A DNA stretch of 64,000 nt from Fasciola hepatica. Lineage: Eukaryota; Platyhelminthes; Trematoda; Plagiorchiida; Fasciolidae. The notes under the pieces were generated by a model that saw only the letters and a list, made by a program, of their open reading frames with translations, ran no database searches and was not told the DNA's origin. The first letter of the stretch is position 1. Each line of letters starts with the position of its first letter. Shown one piece after another: positions 1 through 14,469 of the stretch. Location of the stretch: contig CANUEZ040000183.1 of the NCBI GenBank assembly GCA_948099385.1, positions 3,224,001 through 3,288,000 of the forward strand, written 5' to 3'. Made by a program: the position numbers and the translations under genes.

Positions 1-3000
1 TAACCTGTTTGTCAACGTTTAGGACGGTGTAGACCTGAACTTTTTTCGCGTATCGCACCTTCCCCCGCAAAATCGTTCCTTTGGTAGTCAAAGAACACAA
101 CAACAAGCTGAATCAGATACCATTTTGAGATTCAATTTAATTCATTTATGATGCCATCCAATATGACGGAGGATTTGTCGGATTGTCGGAAAGAGTGGAC
201 CGGCGGTGGATAAGCTCTTAAGCACATCAGTGGGAGAATCGATCCGGCCGCCTGGTTGTCGGCGTGTAAAAGACTCCTGGCGTACGTTATAGGCACTTGT
301 AGCTCCACGTGAAAGCCCTGAGAAAGATCGTTATTGAAACTGATGTTTCTCGATTTTTTATCAGGAAAAGTTCCTATGGTGAGAGCGGAACTTCCTGCGA
401 GGAAGTATCGACGGTTGAATCGATCATGATTCATGGACGCATTCATGTCAACAGGGTTTGTTCCAGCGGGTGAGCTTCATTGGGTTTTAGAGCTTTTTAG
501 GCTGCACACAAGTCACTGGAAGCAAATGGGCACCCTATTGACTTTCGGATCTAAACAACTATGTCCATAAAAGCATAATATTTCGCAGCCAATGGAAAGT
601 GTCTGGACAGGGTTTCTCATATACACGACCAGGGGTTGTAAAGTGCTGAGTCTGACACCATCCACTATTTTCTATGGAGGGCCATGAGATAAGGTCTGAA
701 AACCGAAACAGTTGCTCTGATAATAAATTAACTATAATCGATGAGTAAACCAATATTTATATAAACAAACACATTCGTCGTGCAAGTGACAGGAAGTCAT
801 TAATCAATCAGAAAATTTTAATCAGACAGACAACGTGTCGGATTTGGCATTTTGCAGCTGAACAGAAAAATACTGACCAGTTACCTAAATTTTAAACCTT
901 CGGTTTGTTTAAAAGCAAGATTCTCACTAAAAAGAGTATTCAAATTGCAAGTGATCGGCAGATCACATTGATTGATGCGTTTGCTCACAAACGTTAGAGT
1001 GAAACTATGGCAATCACGTTGTTTTCGCGGCATTCACGACAGGCAAATTAGAGAAATTGAATACGACGTCTCAAAGAAAGCTTCGTAAGTGGTTCTACAA
1101 TGCACTTTTAGTATCCTGCAAATTTTCTGTCTGGCACAGCATTAGACAACTTACATTGTCAGAAAATTGTTGCTTCGTTCATTTGTTCTGATTAAGATTC
1201 TTCCATATTGAAAAATAATGTGCATGAGTGATTATTTCTCCCCTTCTATTGTGTTCAGCTTTCGGATGTTTTCCGGGTATAACAACTATGAAGGTCATTA
1301 CAACAAACGCTTGGCTAATCACATCCGGAACCAGCGCTCGAAGTGGTGTTCGTTAGGGAGGATGAAATGAAAAAACATGGTCAAAATTATGGCTCGAATG
1401 ACCGACAACAAGTATCCGAAGGGCGTGCAATAAAGTCGTCTCGAACTCTCGAAGCACCATCCGAGGTCAAGTGTCATCTAATATCCACACAAGGAAAAAC
1501 ACTTGAAAAAAGTATTTTGAGTCACCTTTTGTTATTTTTCATCAAACTAACGCAGCCTCAACCATGCAACAGAATTGTGCGATGACCGAAGGCAAAGTCC
1601 GTGTTGTATTCGATAATATATTTCAATAAAATCTTTCAAAAGCAAATAAAAAACTATTAGCTCATTGAAACTATTTCATTACCAAAAATCAAACGGAATT
1701 TAATACACCACGAGCGATTTGAGCAGCATAATCACCTCGGCATAGCAATGGTCGGAGTGCTTTCATCACAAACAAAAACAAGAATTGGTTTCTGGGTTTC
1801 TCTGAAATCAAAGTCGTTTCGTAGTGAGCAGACTGTGAGAAGTTGGTTTTGATGAAATTTAATGGATGTGCACGCGAGAGACAAGACATAATCCACTAGA
1901 GAATTTTTCAACTTTGTCGGCCATTTGCGGTCAAAGAGATCACACAAAAAAACAGTCGTTTGACAAAAGCAAGCTTTTTTATGAAAAGAAACTGAGTAAA
2001 AACCTTTCACCTCTTACTTCGAGGAACGGAACATACTAAAGCCTACAGGATTCCATAAAAAGTGTTCGCACAAAATGTTTAGAGACGCTGAGTCATTTAA
2101 CGACCGCTCTGTTCGTGCATTATCATAGATAACGCTTGATTATTTTGTAAATTTATTTGCAATTGATTTTTCAAGTCTCGGAGACCGTCAACTCCATTAT
2201 GGGCAATTCCAATACCATAACGACACAGTTACGGTCTTTCGAGACTGGCCTGTCAAAATCCCAAAGGTTGTGGCAGAGGATTTCTCCCTTCTTCCAGTCA
2301 TATATATACACGATACATAAGCCGTCACGAGCACGGATAGGTTAACTTTGATTCGTGGTATTATTACATTTGCAAACAAAAATCAAGATAGGAAAGTTTT
2401 CCTGAACGCCGAGCTTGGCGTTTCGATCATCAGTTTCATCTCTACTTGAGGTGACCTCGTCAGTGCGTAACCAGTAGTCCTTATACTCCTCTGTACTTAC
2501 GAGAATCTTGTGGTTAGACTTGACCCCGACCACTCCGATGACCTTGGAGAGGTCAAGGTTACTGCCTTATGAGATGACGAGTGACATTCCGACAGAGGGT
2601 TTGTGTGAGTTCGACCTGAAAACACAAAAATACGAAGAAACAATAACGATCCCATTTAAGTGGGTGTCTCTTCGGGGCTCCACTTTTACAATAAATGAAC
2701 ACCAATATGGTTCCCTATAGCCTGACCCTGACATTACTTATTAAGGAAGCTGACCGTTTGACCTTCTGTATTCATTTTTAAATCGAGCAACTTGAACATT
2801 CGATATTCCTCGATGACTTGTAGATTTTTGTGATTTGATCCGTGGTCTTTATCCGGTTTCTCCTCGTTTTATAAGCTTAGCCCTAAAACATTTCAGATAT
2901 CACGTTTCATGGTGCAGCCACTTCATACATTAGGATTCTTGTTTATGGATCACTTGAGCTCCTTGCTTTCTGGTCCACTTGTTGAGTTACAAGTTTTCCC

Positions 3001-3117
3001 ATCACTGCTCGATTATGACTTACCGTGGCTGGGCCTTCTACTACAGCGTTATTCAGCCGTGTATGCTACTTATCAGGCAGTTAGTGCAACGAGCTTGAAA
3101 TCTGCGGACCTGAGCTC
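1..3117. other. No recognised gene
   Basis: Only short open frames (up to 104 codons, 132-446 minus) without recognisable similarity, splice structure or repeat identity. Confidence 0.5.
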
Positions 3118-3534
3118 ATGAGAGGAAAGCATCAAGAATTAAACGCGATCTGGTCTTTAAGCCTACAGGAGCAAAGGTTTCAGACCATTAGTGAAGCAGA
3201 CTTGGTTTGTGTACATGCCATGATTAAAAAAAGTCAGAAAGACCACTTGAAGATCTATGCACCACACAATATGAACTTGGAGTTCGTAGTCATTGTCGAC
3301 TTGAACAAGTCCAAATGGAAATGATTAGAAATCAGGGATGAGGACAGTATGGGAACCGTGTGATCTACCCGGGTAGGTGGATTTATCAAATTGCTATCGG
3401 ATAACCTTGGAATCAATCCCGAAATGTGCAGAAGCATAGTGGAAGCTCACAGTGAAAATGCGGTGAACTTTACCTCGTACGATTGGCTTGTAGTTGCATC
3501 CATTGAAGCAGCTTTACCGTATGAAAAAATGTAG
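3118..3534 (+). pseudogene. Unidentified decayed reading frame
   Basis: One frame stays open over 138 codons with only two internal stops (3322-3324 and 3361-3363) before the TAG at 3532-3534. The readable blocks include LKIYAPHNMNLEFVVIVDLN, GGFIKLLSDNLGINPEMCRS and NFTSYDWLVVASIEAALPYE. It may be a retrotransposon remnant or a host pseudogene. I do not recognise the family, and an accidental long frame is possible in a window this size. Confidence 0.25.
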
Positions 3535-6500
3535 CAGATTTCCAAATAATATCTTTTCAGTTATCTCACGTATATTCTTTCCTGAAACCATAGGCCGCAG
3601 AATTGGTTTGATAGCATTTCCAGCGACCGGTTTACTTGTTTCCCAGAGCAAGGCATTTAAAGGCTCCGAACTGTCATACTCAGCTAAGTAAAGGTGCGAC
3701 AAGCCTGGTAAATGATGCAACAAGTTTAACAAAAGATGCCATAAGGCTGTATAACGGCTTACCACGGGTGAGTAAAGATCGGAAAGCTTGTAGCTGACTT
3801 TCCAGCACTGCAGAAGACTGCATATGTGATCTTATTTATCGTGTCTGTTGAATGAATTTAATAGTGAGCATTAGGTTCCCAAGATATACTCCAAATTTCC
3901 TGTGTTTGCCTGATCTAGAATATGAGCTTCATACAAGTTGAGATTAATTCCTTTTCTGTCCGCATGGATAGACAAAGATCAGTGAGTGAGCCATATCTTC
4001 TTTTAGCCCGTTCCTGTTCTGGAATTCGAGTGGCAACCTCTTTCCCTTTTTGAACGACATAACATTTGTCATCATCCTTGCACTAAATCATGTTCATACC
4101 GTTTCTTCTATCTGCACTTTTGAGGTGATCCTTGGGTTCTAGCACAAATCTCTTCATAATTTAGGTAGGATTGTGAACAAATGTGATGCCCTAGAGTTGG
4201 AGAACTCCGATTGTCATTTCAAATACATTTTCGTGTGCAGTGATGCTATACTTCTATTAGCCACTAACAAAGCCAATTTCCAAATGGACTGGATTGTGGA
4301 TTAAAATATTGCTATTAAAACTTGTTTACCCTGTGTCACAATTATGTACTGCCTAAAATTTAGAAATGACCACAGACCACACCCCTTGGTATTATATTAT
4401 TTCGTTATGTTTCTGTCGGAGAACTGCGAAGATGTCACGACCCAAGGGTGATTTTCTACTCAAATATCCATGAAGTCCGCTCTGAGATCTGAACCAGGTC
4501 AGTACGAAAGATTGCCGTTTCATCATTTTAGCCTACTGGCTTCCTTAGATGACTTGAAATAGATTGTTGTACTTCACTTTGACATCACCAACGGGCTCCG
4601 CAAGGCTAAATTCTCGCCTGAATCTGAAGAGGACCAACGAAAAAGAAATACAAATTTCAATTATTGATTTGTGCTTCTCCTTCTGCAAAAACCTATCCGA
4701 AGCCCTCATTTTACAATCGGGAAAGGCTTCATATTTCACAACACATTACAATAATTATTTACCATGATTCTGAGAGCCTTACTATTGAATCACCGTGGTT
4801 TGACTAAATCCGAACCCCTCACTGAAAGAAACAGGTCCTGAACCAGAAAGCAGCTATAGTCGTTTTATCTGTAAACTTCAGCACACAGGAATGCCATTTT
4901 TTGACTGAATGATCTGATGCCAATTCGGAGCTGATCTTCGTCGATTGGAAAAAATGGGCATATCTTACGCAAGCATTGTGGCTCGTCCACGAGTAACAAT
5001 TTTATGACGTAATGCACTCGCTTTCCGGTGTTTCACACGATATTTGGACGTTATTAGGAAAACAAAATTTTGACGGTGCGCCGAGACTAGCCCAAGCACG
5101 ATTAATATCATTTGGCATCCATGACGTAGGCTGAGTAGACAAAAAGGGAAAAATTCTTTGGACCCGGCGGAATTCTAACTAATGCATGAGCACCAATCAC
5201 ACCTTAGTACTGTGTGCAGTTTACCAGTCAAAAGACTTCGAACATTTCTCAAATTGAATACCTTTTTTTAGGCCACATTATGTTAGCATTTGACTTTCTC
5301 TGCAGTGAAAGTGTATTTCACCTGCCTGCAAAATTGCAGCTTCACAGCCTACGGTGAGATTACACCTAGAATGAATCAGTGCCCACCCGTATTGGGATTC
5401 CAATAATTTAAGTGTGGGATCCTGCTGATGCACTTACTGAGCCTTTGTGCTTATGGGGGTTTCTGTGGTTATTGTATTTTGTAGATGAACCACAAATAAC
5501 CCCCGCCCCCTAGCGGAGGAACACTGATCCTTGCATAATACACACTGGGCGAATATGCGGGTGACTTCACATTGAAATACGCCTTGATTTACTTGAGCAA
5601 ATATCTAACTGGTATAAATGTAGGACTCGGTTCACCCTTATGGAAACTGACCACATGTATGAGCAACACATACATACTTTTTAGCAGCAAGAGTACCCTA
5701 CCGAGCATCACGTGCATTAGTGGATATGGTTCTTTACCCCCACGAACTTTTGGGTCAACGTTGCCGACAGAACGGGAAATTTTATGCCGTGCAGATTGTT
5801 ACCTTATCCTTACCATCCCTGGATCAATCCGTTTTCATAAGCCAAGTCCCAGGGTAATCAACGCTGGCCTTTTGTAATCCCGTGGTCCCCCGCTGTGGCT
5901 ACGAATCAGTTACCCCTATCGCTCTGCTTATTTGAAAGCAAGAAATACGTAACAATAACTTATTATTCCGAACAACCAGTTTGTAAATTCGTATAACGTG
6001 ACTAGTACTTATCTATATATCTGGCAATATACTGGATACTTTTCTCCCGAAATATAGGGGATTTGGGCAATTAGGTTGGACATCGAAATACAATAAAAAT
6101 TACAATGGACAACCTTTTGAATGATTCTTGCCCCTCAAGTTAGTTCAACAGAATAAAAATGAAATCATCAAAGTCAATAGACCGCCGGGCCTGACAGCTA
6201 TTGTTCTGAAAATATGTACAACTTAATATAACCATTCTCCTACTTACTGAAACAGAGCCCGATGCTTTTTGCAGTCATAGTCTGGCATTTCCTAAGTCGA
6301 AGAAGAACATTCAAAGTCTTGCCCCTTTAGTTATTCATTCATTTGGTTTGCGACGGTCGAGTGCCCCATTATCACATTACCTCTGTCGATCACTGCCGTG
6401 CATATCAGTCAGCTCATCCTCGACAACCTTCGATTCTTAAGGTCGTGCACAAAGCTATTCCATGTTCGCACTGGAACAGGTAAGCTTTTCCGCTTACATT

Positions 6501-6768
6501 TCTACCAATTAAAAATTTTCAAACATCATTACCATACTTTATTAAGTTGGGCTGCTGGATTCGTTGGGCATATCGAGTAGACCTCCCACTGCGTTGCAAG
6601 ACAGTCGGATCCCAATTCGTCAATCTGTATAGTCAGGAGAATTACTTGCACTACAGTACTTGTGGCTAACGGAGTGTACTAGTCCGTGCTATCCTCTCTC
6701 ACGCATTCAGTCACGAATTCACCAAACTCAGTGAGCTCATGAGAATTGATGACTGACGGTAGGTCTGT
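3535..6768. other. No recognised gene or repeat
   Basis: AT-rich sequence. A 101-codon frame at 5572-5877 (plus) shows no known motif. Confidence 0.5.
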
Positions 6769-7122
6769 ATGGTCATAAAGACCCACCCAACAATACCGAT
6801 GACAGACTCACATGTGACGAAATACGGACACATTGAAGTATCAGAACCATCACTTCAAGACAAACTGGGTTTAACTAGTGGGCTGAGTTCCGTGTGCAGA
6901 AAATTGATCACCAGTCATGGAGTCCGAAGTAAAATTTTCGCAATTAAGTGCGGTAAAGTATCGAATGAATTGCTGTCAATACGGAACACACTGGCTTCGT
7001 TGACTTCAGTGTACCGTTGGAATGGCACCCCGGATTTTGTTATGCCAAAAAGAAAACAAGCCTCAGCTGATTATTTTTTGAACGAACATTCTAGAATTTT
7101 CACAGATCCGACTACAACTTAG
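6769..7122 (+). other. Unidentified open reading frame, 117 codons
   Basis: This is the longest uninterrupted frame in the first 10 kb. It contains VSEPSLQDKLGLTSGLSSVC and a patch IFAIKCG...N-x-L-A-S-L that loosely resembles IFAIQCS...N-K-L-E-Q-L in the frame at 11142-11426. No signal peptide, membrane segment or known motif is visible. It is possibly a remnant of a retroelement linker region. Confidence 0.2.
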
Positions 7123-10074
7123 GGCATGAATTCATTGACTAATTAATTGGAAGGACTCTTCGGTGTAGCTTATAAGAAGCATGATGCACGTTATTAGTGA
7201 AGCCGATACAAAACATTGAACTGGGTTTCAAGTAAGATGAGAATGAGCAATTTACACTTTTCAACTGAGGTTACAGGGCTACTTGAAGTAGCCTAAAAGA
7301 AACCTTGAGTGATAGGATCGCTACTGACACCATTCGGAACCAAATCCACCTACTTGTGTTACGGCTTTTTGCATGGTTGAACTTCGCGGTTCATATGACC
7401 GGAAAATTATCCTTTACGCTACATTCATTCTTTTGCACTTTCATCATCATTATTTTCAGATTGCTCCCAAGCAGTGTGTATGATTTTAACTTGAAAAACA
7501 ATGTGTTTAGGTCGCTCGTAGCACAATGTTTTCAGAGTTATCAAGGTAAGTGAAATAAACCAAAAAACGACCAAGAACTTTCGAATTATATAAATGGCCT
7601 GCATCGAACTTATACTGCTAAGAAAAATAACATTAGCTGGTGGAATGTTTGTTACTTGATGTTTTTATGAGTAGTCCCGCTTGTTCGGCAGTTATGAGGC
7701 AATAGAAACGGTAGAAGATGTTTCTCGAAAAAATGGATCCCTAAAACGGCGTTCATTTTCGTTTGTTTATTTTTCCTTTAACTTATGAAATGTGCTAAAT
7801 CCAATGAGAATTACTTTCAAAAACCACTGACTGAAGTTATCTATTTATGTATCCCATGTGAACTCAAAGTTAATTAATGGAAATCCAGTGGCATGTGTGA
7901 AAATGGGATTACCACAAGCATTCGTCAACTCGTGGAGAGTGATAAAAATCTGATGTGATTTGATGGTACACCCATCAAGAAATGGGTACTCACCTAATCT
8001 TTCACAATTCAGACGTCTGAGATGACAGTGTAATAGAACCGATAGAGGTGGAAGGTATTCGTTTTTCTTCTATACTCTTCGGGTCATTGTGAATGTGTAG
8101 CTGGATGGTGAAATTCTCAGCCTGGATTTAGATTCCTCGAGTTCGTGGCTAATCCTGAAATGAAATGAAATAAATCAGAAATTTCACCGGTGTCCGAAGG
8201 AAATCCTATAAACCCGATATACATCACTGAGAGATTCTACAACTGAGGAGCTGTCAGTAACGAAATTTTATTCATGAATACTGATTTCCTTGAGGAAGGT
8301 GCTGATCGCATGTAATCTCTTACTGACACTCACCTCTTTAAATATTCCTACTTTGCATTTAAATGTCTTTCAAACTGGGAGTGACCGAGTTTTATCTTCT
8401 CAGCGTGAATATATCAAAAGCTTATTTGCCCATCTTTCTTTGTTGAATGAAGGAAAAAAAAACAAATTGGAATTCTTGTCTAAACCACTACGGTTCATAT
8501 TTGAAGCGTGAATTCGGTAGCACATGAGAAGATCAACGGTGCGTACTGCATTAAGTTAATCAACAGGAGTTTGGGTTAATGAATAAATGAATCATGCAGT
8601 ATGAACGCTATAGTCACCAATGAGAACCACGCGCTGCACTTCTGTTAGGAGTCACCATTAGCAGTACATACTCATCGAGGTTCCATCGGGTCTAGCACCC
8701 CAAATGCACGAGTGGAAGTCACACGCACATACACACACACACACATACATACGCGCGTAGTCTGTACCCACCCATTTCCCGTATGTGCTCTCACGCTAAA
8801 CCTCTAAATTCAGGCAATCACCAGTTAGACGGAATACGAGAACAGGCATCCCCTTCATAAAACAAAATTACCCTATTTTCCCGATTCGATAAATCCACAA
8901 GATAGCGTATTGTAATAAAAGGCCTCGGTGACTTCCCCCTCCGAATTAATGTTTTCAGACATTATTCTCGGAGTTTGCTTCCTCTCTTTTAATTAACAAG
9001 TGAATCTACCATTTGCTGCTAGAATCATCACAGTTTTTCTTTTTGCTATATTAGTTCACTCTTGAAAAAAGCGATTATTTGCCTAGATCCGGCCTCGATA
9101 ACAAAAAAGGTTCCGATTACCGAGGAGTTTTAGGACTGTCAGTTGATACGGCTGACACAGAATATCATTTTCTAGACATACAGAAGTAAATTGCTACTGT
9201 TAACAATGGCCAAGTGATATTCCCAAACTTTGTGTGACACTGATGATTCTGTTACTGGATCATGAAACTGATCCAGCGGATTCTGAACTGTGTTTTCGAT
9301 TCATCAAACTTATGCCCAAAATAATAATGTACTGAGGACATCATGAAAGATGTTACGGGGTAGCCTGTTGAGGTTGTTTAAAATTGTCTCCCGATTTGTC
9401 CTCGAGCTTGGCGATGTCCCAAGTCAAACAGCAGTTTTAAACCCTCGATGAATGGTGAACTTTCAGCAACACACACGGTGGAATTCAAAAGAAATAGTAC
9501 GTGGATTTATGGAAACGTTGACAGTAAGACGTGGAAAAAAATATGAGGCAGTAAATTAATTCAGATTACCGATGAAGCTAAGCAATAAGATGGCTGGCTA
9601 GTTGGTCGCTGTCTACGAATAGACAAATACGGTAAGGCTTGAGGTCATTTCTATATGCAGGCTTGTGTGAAGGAAATACTTTGAATTTCAGAAGAGTGGA
9701 AGAGGAGGTGACGGCCTTGGAGAATGTGGAGTGAGAGCAAAAAATACTATTAGATAAAAACCTTTGACTGAATTCCTTGCAAGTAACACTATCCTTGATA
9801 TTTATGAGGTCAGTGAGAATATCTCCATTACTGTAGTTACTTTGAGAAATTCCGCAAATACTTTTTGACAGTCTTCATTTAGTTCGTTAACCCTAGTTTG
9901 AAACTAACCAAAAGTCACATCTCACCCAAATTAGATTAGACGTAAAGTTTGAACGACCGAATATAGGGTAACAATATCACTTGGTAGTAATTGTTAGGCT
10001 ACTAAACCCATCGATTTGTTCACATAAAATGTTGTCATATTAATCAAAAGTGGATTTTAAATTTTGACTGATGG
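7123..10074. other. No recognised gene
   Basis: Nothing beyond a short CA microsatellite at 8.7 kb. Confidence 0.5.
8721..8753. repeat. (CA)n microsatellite, interrupted
   Basis: Imperfect ACAC repeat with CG and AT interruptions. Confidence 0.8.
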
Positions 10075-10290
10075 TGGTTGGGTGGTTCGAAAGGTTCATA
10101 TACCACCACAGAAGTCAGTGGTTTAGATCCCACCACTGCCAGTCACTTTGCTGGACCACTGTTTTTTATCGCCCGGCTCGGTATCATGCCTGCCACCTTG
10201 AGACTCCAACTCTCAGGATCACTTTTTCGGTTATCCCCAATAGTACAGATGGTTTTCGAGGTAAAAGGGTGGAATAGCCAAGAACACCAA
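10075..10290 (+). repeat. SINE-like copy
   Basis: The 3' half contains CTCTCAGGATCAC, GGTTATCCCCAATAGTACAG and TTTTCGAGGT, matching the SINE family body. The 5' half has a diverged B-box-like GTTTAGATCCCACCACTGC. Confidence 0.5.
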
Positions 10291-11141
10291 AGCATTATTA
10301 AAATATTTTATCGTTTAGATCATTCTCTCTAATAAGCTGAACATTCCTTTTTCGGATTTCAAAATGGTCGTGCTTAGCATATTTTCATATCAACTTTCAC
10401 ATATTGGATTAAGGAACTGAATTCCTGCACAGCATGATATGAAGATTTACGGATTAGTTACCGTCATTGGTCAGCCACCGCAACTGCTTCAGCCCCCTGA
10501 CGCACTGACCGAAAACTCTGTACTCCTAATTATGTACAACTTTAATCCTGGACTGATCGAGAGAAGGACTTTGGAGGGGGAGGAGGATTGTTGTTAGGAG
10601 ACAAGGCCACATTTTGCAGCCTTTGGAATCAGCTCAGAACCTGACTGGAAAAGCACACGTTCAAATCTTCCCTTTTCGGGACTTCCGTTCATTAGTGACT
10701 GAACGAGCCGGATTCAGTGGGTATGCGTACCCATTGAAGCGTGTTGGAATTGTGGGTTACAGGCAGTTCGGTTGGGAAATCTGAGGTCATCAGAAACCGG
10801 CATCCACCAAACCTAGCAAACCAAACAAATTGAATTTATAAATTAGCTTTTGGCTTTTGTGGTTATTTTTTGGTGTTCCCGTTGAACATTAGGACTGGTG
10901 CTAAGGGAAAATCATTCCTAATTTAAGGAACTTCCAAATAATGTTGACTGATCGTTGTCTCAAGACAGGAAATACTGAAGCATCATGGAAGCCATGGTTT
11001 CAGTTAAAAAATGTCGTGTAACATTACCAATCCGGCAAACGGTATGTGTAAAATAAGTTGTAGTCTTGTCAACAAAAACATTGTCCTTCGGAGATAAAAT
11101 TTCAACGGAAAAACTTTCCTATTGCTTCGGGCATTAAAATA

Positions 11142-11426
11142 GTGAAATTTTGGAGACTTTGTCAAAAGTTAACATTCCGACATTGGACCAGCAGTCCACC
11201 CTACGGTCAGTCTAATAGCAAGGTCTCACCGATAATCAAGGCAACGGAAACAGTGATTTTCGCAATACAGTGCAGCGAGAACTCTTATATAATATCATTC
11301 AAAAACAAATTAGAACAACTGCAGTCGTGGCATGCAGCCCGATTAAAGGCTGTCCGGAAGGAGAACCCAGACAAAACTTTCATCAGCTGGTTGACGTTGG
11401 CAACCAAAACTACATCCTCTGAATAA
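11142..11426 (+). other. Unidentified open reading frame upstream of a CR1-like LINE
   Basis: This 94-codon frame ends in a basic, Trp-containing segment (ARLKAVRKENPDKTFISWLT). It lies about 700 bases upstream of, and on the same strand as, the CR1-like reverse transcriptase remnant at 12.14 kb. It may be the endonuclease-to-RT region of that element, but no endonuclease motif can be seen. Confidence 0.25.
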
Positions 11427-12139
11427 GGCCCAATGCAATGAACTGGCTAAAGATAATTCTGCTTTTTAAAAGTATGAAACATCGAGTTGTGAATATAGTT
11501 AATACAGTACCAAATATTTTTTCGAAATGGTGAGGGACAAAAAGACAAACGAGAGGTGAGAATCATCAGAAGCTTTTAACAAAGGAACTGATCAGCATGA
11601 CGTTTTTATTGAGGGACCATTTTGATGGAGCCTTTGAACCCAATGGCATTCTGAAAAATTCTCTACATAGAGATCCTGTAACTGAGGTTAAAAGAAAAAG
11701 GGGCTTTTCAATCAGCCGCGCCCAAATGTGTGTCACTTTGATCTCACTTCTCGGTTCCCCAGAGCCACTGGATGCCAGAAATCACAATCGCTGGACTAAA
11801 CATAACTGGAAAGTATGGCTATATTTAAAACTGTGATACGTGAATCCGACAGAAATAATCTTTTCTAAAGACTGCCATTCATTAGAATTTATATTTCTAC
11901 TAAGCTAGCACTTTGGATCCATTTTGGCCATTAGTCTGTGGGTGTTTTTCCGTTTTCTGGCTATTACATAACCCATAATGTCGAAAATATTAACAGGTCT
12001 TTTGTATCAGAAATTGTCTCGGCCGATTTATTACACAAATTAGCTGAAATCCTGGGTAAACTGGGATATCCTAAGTATCCTAACAGAAACGTGTTTACAG
12101 GATAGGTCAGTCTGAAAACTTGCGCTGCCCACTTGGCTC

Positions 12140-13300
12140 TTGCTCTCCCTCACAGTCCCTCGATGTCTGCCTGAAGGCAAAGCCGCTGACTCCTGGCTTC
12201 AAGTTCATAACACTCCAATACCAAAGAAAAAAGGCATATTTTGTCCCTTCTCATGCACGTCAATCTTGCTGAAAACCTTCGATCGGATAATAATTAACGA
12301 TCTTAAGTCCGTCATTAACATTTTGGATGCAAGCCTATTTGCCTAATAAAAACAGCGTTCCGCTTTTCATGCCCTCAGTTGTCCTAATCGTTCGATAGAG
12401 TCATTGAATAACCAAAAAGTCAAGCATGTTCACATCTGTTTCCGGGACTATAAAGACGTTTTTAGTTCGTTCAGTAGAGAGCGTTTCCCATCTTTTTCAG
12501 GCCAGCGAGGGATATCCTTATCGCTCTCCGGTTGGTTAAGAGACTATTTCACGAACCGGTCTCAATTTGAATATCACAAACGCCATAGACCATCAGCACC
12601 GTCTAATAATACAGGGTGCTATCCTATCACCAATTTCGTTCGCTTACTACAAGTGTGACCTCTTTCCTACGTTGTCATCTTTTGCTTTCAAATACACTGA
12701 CAATGTTGTGGTCGGTTCTGAATCCTGGATCAGTTTTAATTTTACACCACTACAACAACCTATTTATACGAATAGGGAATGGTCCAAAGCCGTGAAATTA
12801 GCACTTAATACAAAAATGTGAGCAGAAGTACTGTTTTCAATTGTTCGTGAATCCTCATCCCAATCAAAGTATCCAATCTCCATGATAAGAGTTTCAGAAG
12901 TGGAAGGAATGCAGTGCTCTAAATATCTTGGTATACTTATTTGATCAGATCTGAAGTGGGCCCATCATATACAAGATGCCTTTTGTATGGTAACAAAGTT
13001 GATACTTTGCATTACTCATTTGAGGCTTCTACGAGTACCTACCCGTATCATATTTAAATTTATTCTTTCTTGGGTGTTATAATGCTGATTATACTGCACG
13101 TCCTTCATTCTCCCTGGTTTACTTGTCAAAGACTTTGTGTTAATCAAGCTCTCCCTCAATGCAGTTCTGTACGCAGCAACATATCCAACTCTGAGTTATT
13201 GAATTTTGTGGAAAACAGAGCTTTCCTGTTCACGAACGCTAGTGCGGTACTACGATTTCTAATGATACACACCCACTATATTCACCGGTAACTTGCAGTA
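12140..13300 (+). mobile_element. Decayed CR1-like LINE, reverse transcriptase region
   Basis: Across three frames the plus strand spells a non-LTR reverse transcriptase. Pieces in order are VHNTPIPKKKG and LLKTFDRIIINDLKS (fingers, 12.2-12.3 kb); a degraded catalytic block FRDYKDVFSSFSRERF where related elements have FLDYSSAFNS; WLRDYFTNRSQ; then FKYTDNVVVG (about 12690), where the YADD box has lost its second Asp; and KYLGILI, SDLKWAHHIQDAF and LRLLRVPTRIIFKF near 12.93-13.06 kb. Frameshifts and stops are frequent. It belongs to the same family type as the 51.5-53.3 kb copy. The 5' end and endonuclease are not recognised. Inactive. Confidence 0.72.
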
Positions 13301-13601
13301 ATTCCCACTCTGTTAAACGTAGTAAGTTTAAATTGATATATTTCCTAACTACAACGTCTTTTTCCTTGGTTATTCCATATCTCGTAATTTTTCTTGTTTT
13401 GAAAAAACACTTTACGAAAGGCTTGCGAGAAATGCTTTCTGCCCGTTTCCATTAGGTTTTTCATTGATGGATGACGCTTGCTGATTAGCACTATTCAATC
13501 ATCACTGGATTTTTCTTCCTCACACATTTATTGTTATTGCCAAAGCATGTAACTGATAACTTTCCACTGAAAATTTCCTTTTTTTGGACTAATGATGTGC
13601 G

Positions 13602-13627
13602 CTTGACTTGACTTGACTTGACTTGAC
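13602..13627. repeat. (CTTGA)5 microsatellite
   Basis: Five tandem CTTGA units. Confidence 0.9.
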
Positions 13628-14469
13628 TAGCTATGACTTTTATCCTTTTCAATTGACCAAATGAAATAACGCTGTCAGGTTGGGCCATCTTACAGCCCCT
13701 AAGGCGCCCTTCTGCGATCCACTGGTTTTTCGTCTGAATACGATCTATCTATCGTGGGTTGGTTTCAAAATAGTCACTCCTTCTTTGTGATCAGGACAGA
13801 GAAAGCCAAATATGCGAGATGTTGCCACTTCATTTGTCCTTTTAGTCGCCTATGTCAAAGAACCGGAAATTTACACAAAATGATGTACGTAGATGCAGTG
13901 AACCAAACTGAAGCAACAAATTGTTACAATAGCCAAAAAAGTTGCCTCCATTGTAAGTTGATTGACTTGAGTCGTATTTTTCGTGCTCAACAAGAACAGG
14001 GCTACGTGTGATGATAAGTGTAACTTCGATGAATGTTAACAGCTTCGAAGTACGATGAAGTAACACATGTTAACTTTGTGTTTGAAACCTGTCGGGCGCT
14101 TCGTTATAGAAGACCAAAGATTTCGGTCAGAATGACCTCTTGGGGTAGTCGGCGTCATCGACTTTACCCGTCATTTTGTGATTTGTTTTGAAAGCCGTTT
14201 TAAAAATCATCCGTTTTTCCACCGACATGAGTTTAACTGCAACTGCGTATGCATAGATAGACTATACATAACAGGCTGAATTTCGAGGTTATTTTGAAAG
14301 AAATTCTTTTCCACTAGAGATTAATTTGGTTATTCATTGTCCGTTCGCAGTGGTTACCACTATAAATTCGAGAATTTTTCACTCAAGTGACTGAAGAGAG
14401 TAGACTAAATTCCATATATATGAACGATTGTACACCAAAGGAGTCTGTTTGCTAGTGCGCCACATGCAC

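Noticed and set aside
132..446. 104-codon minus-strand frame at the left edge
   Set aside because: No motif, no splice sites and no similarity recognised; within chance for this window size.
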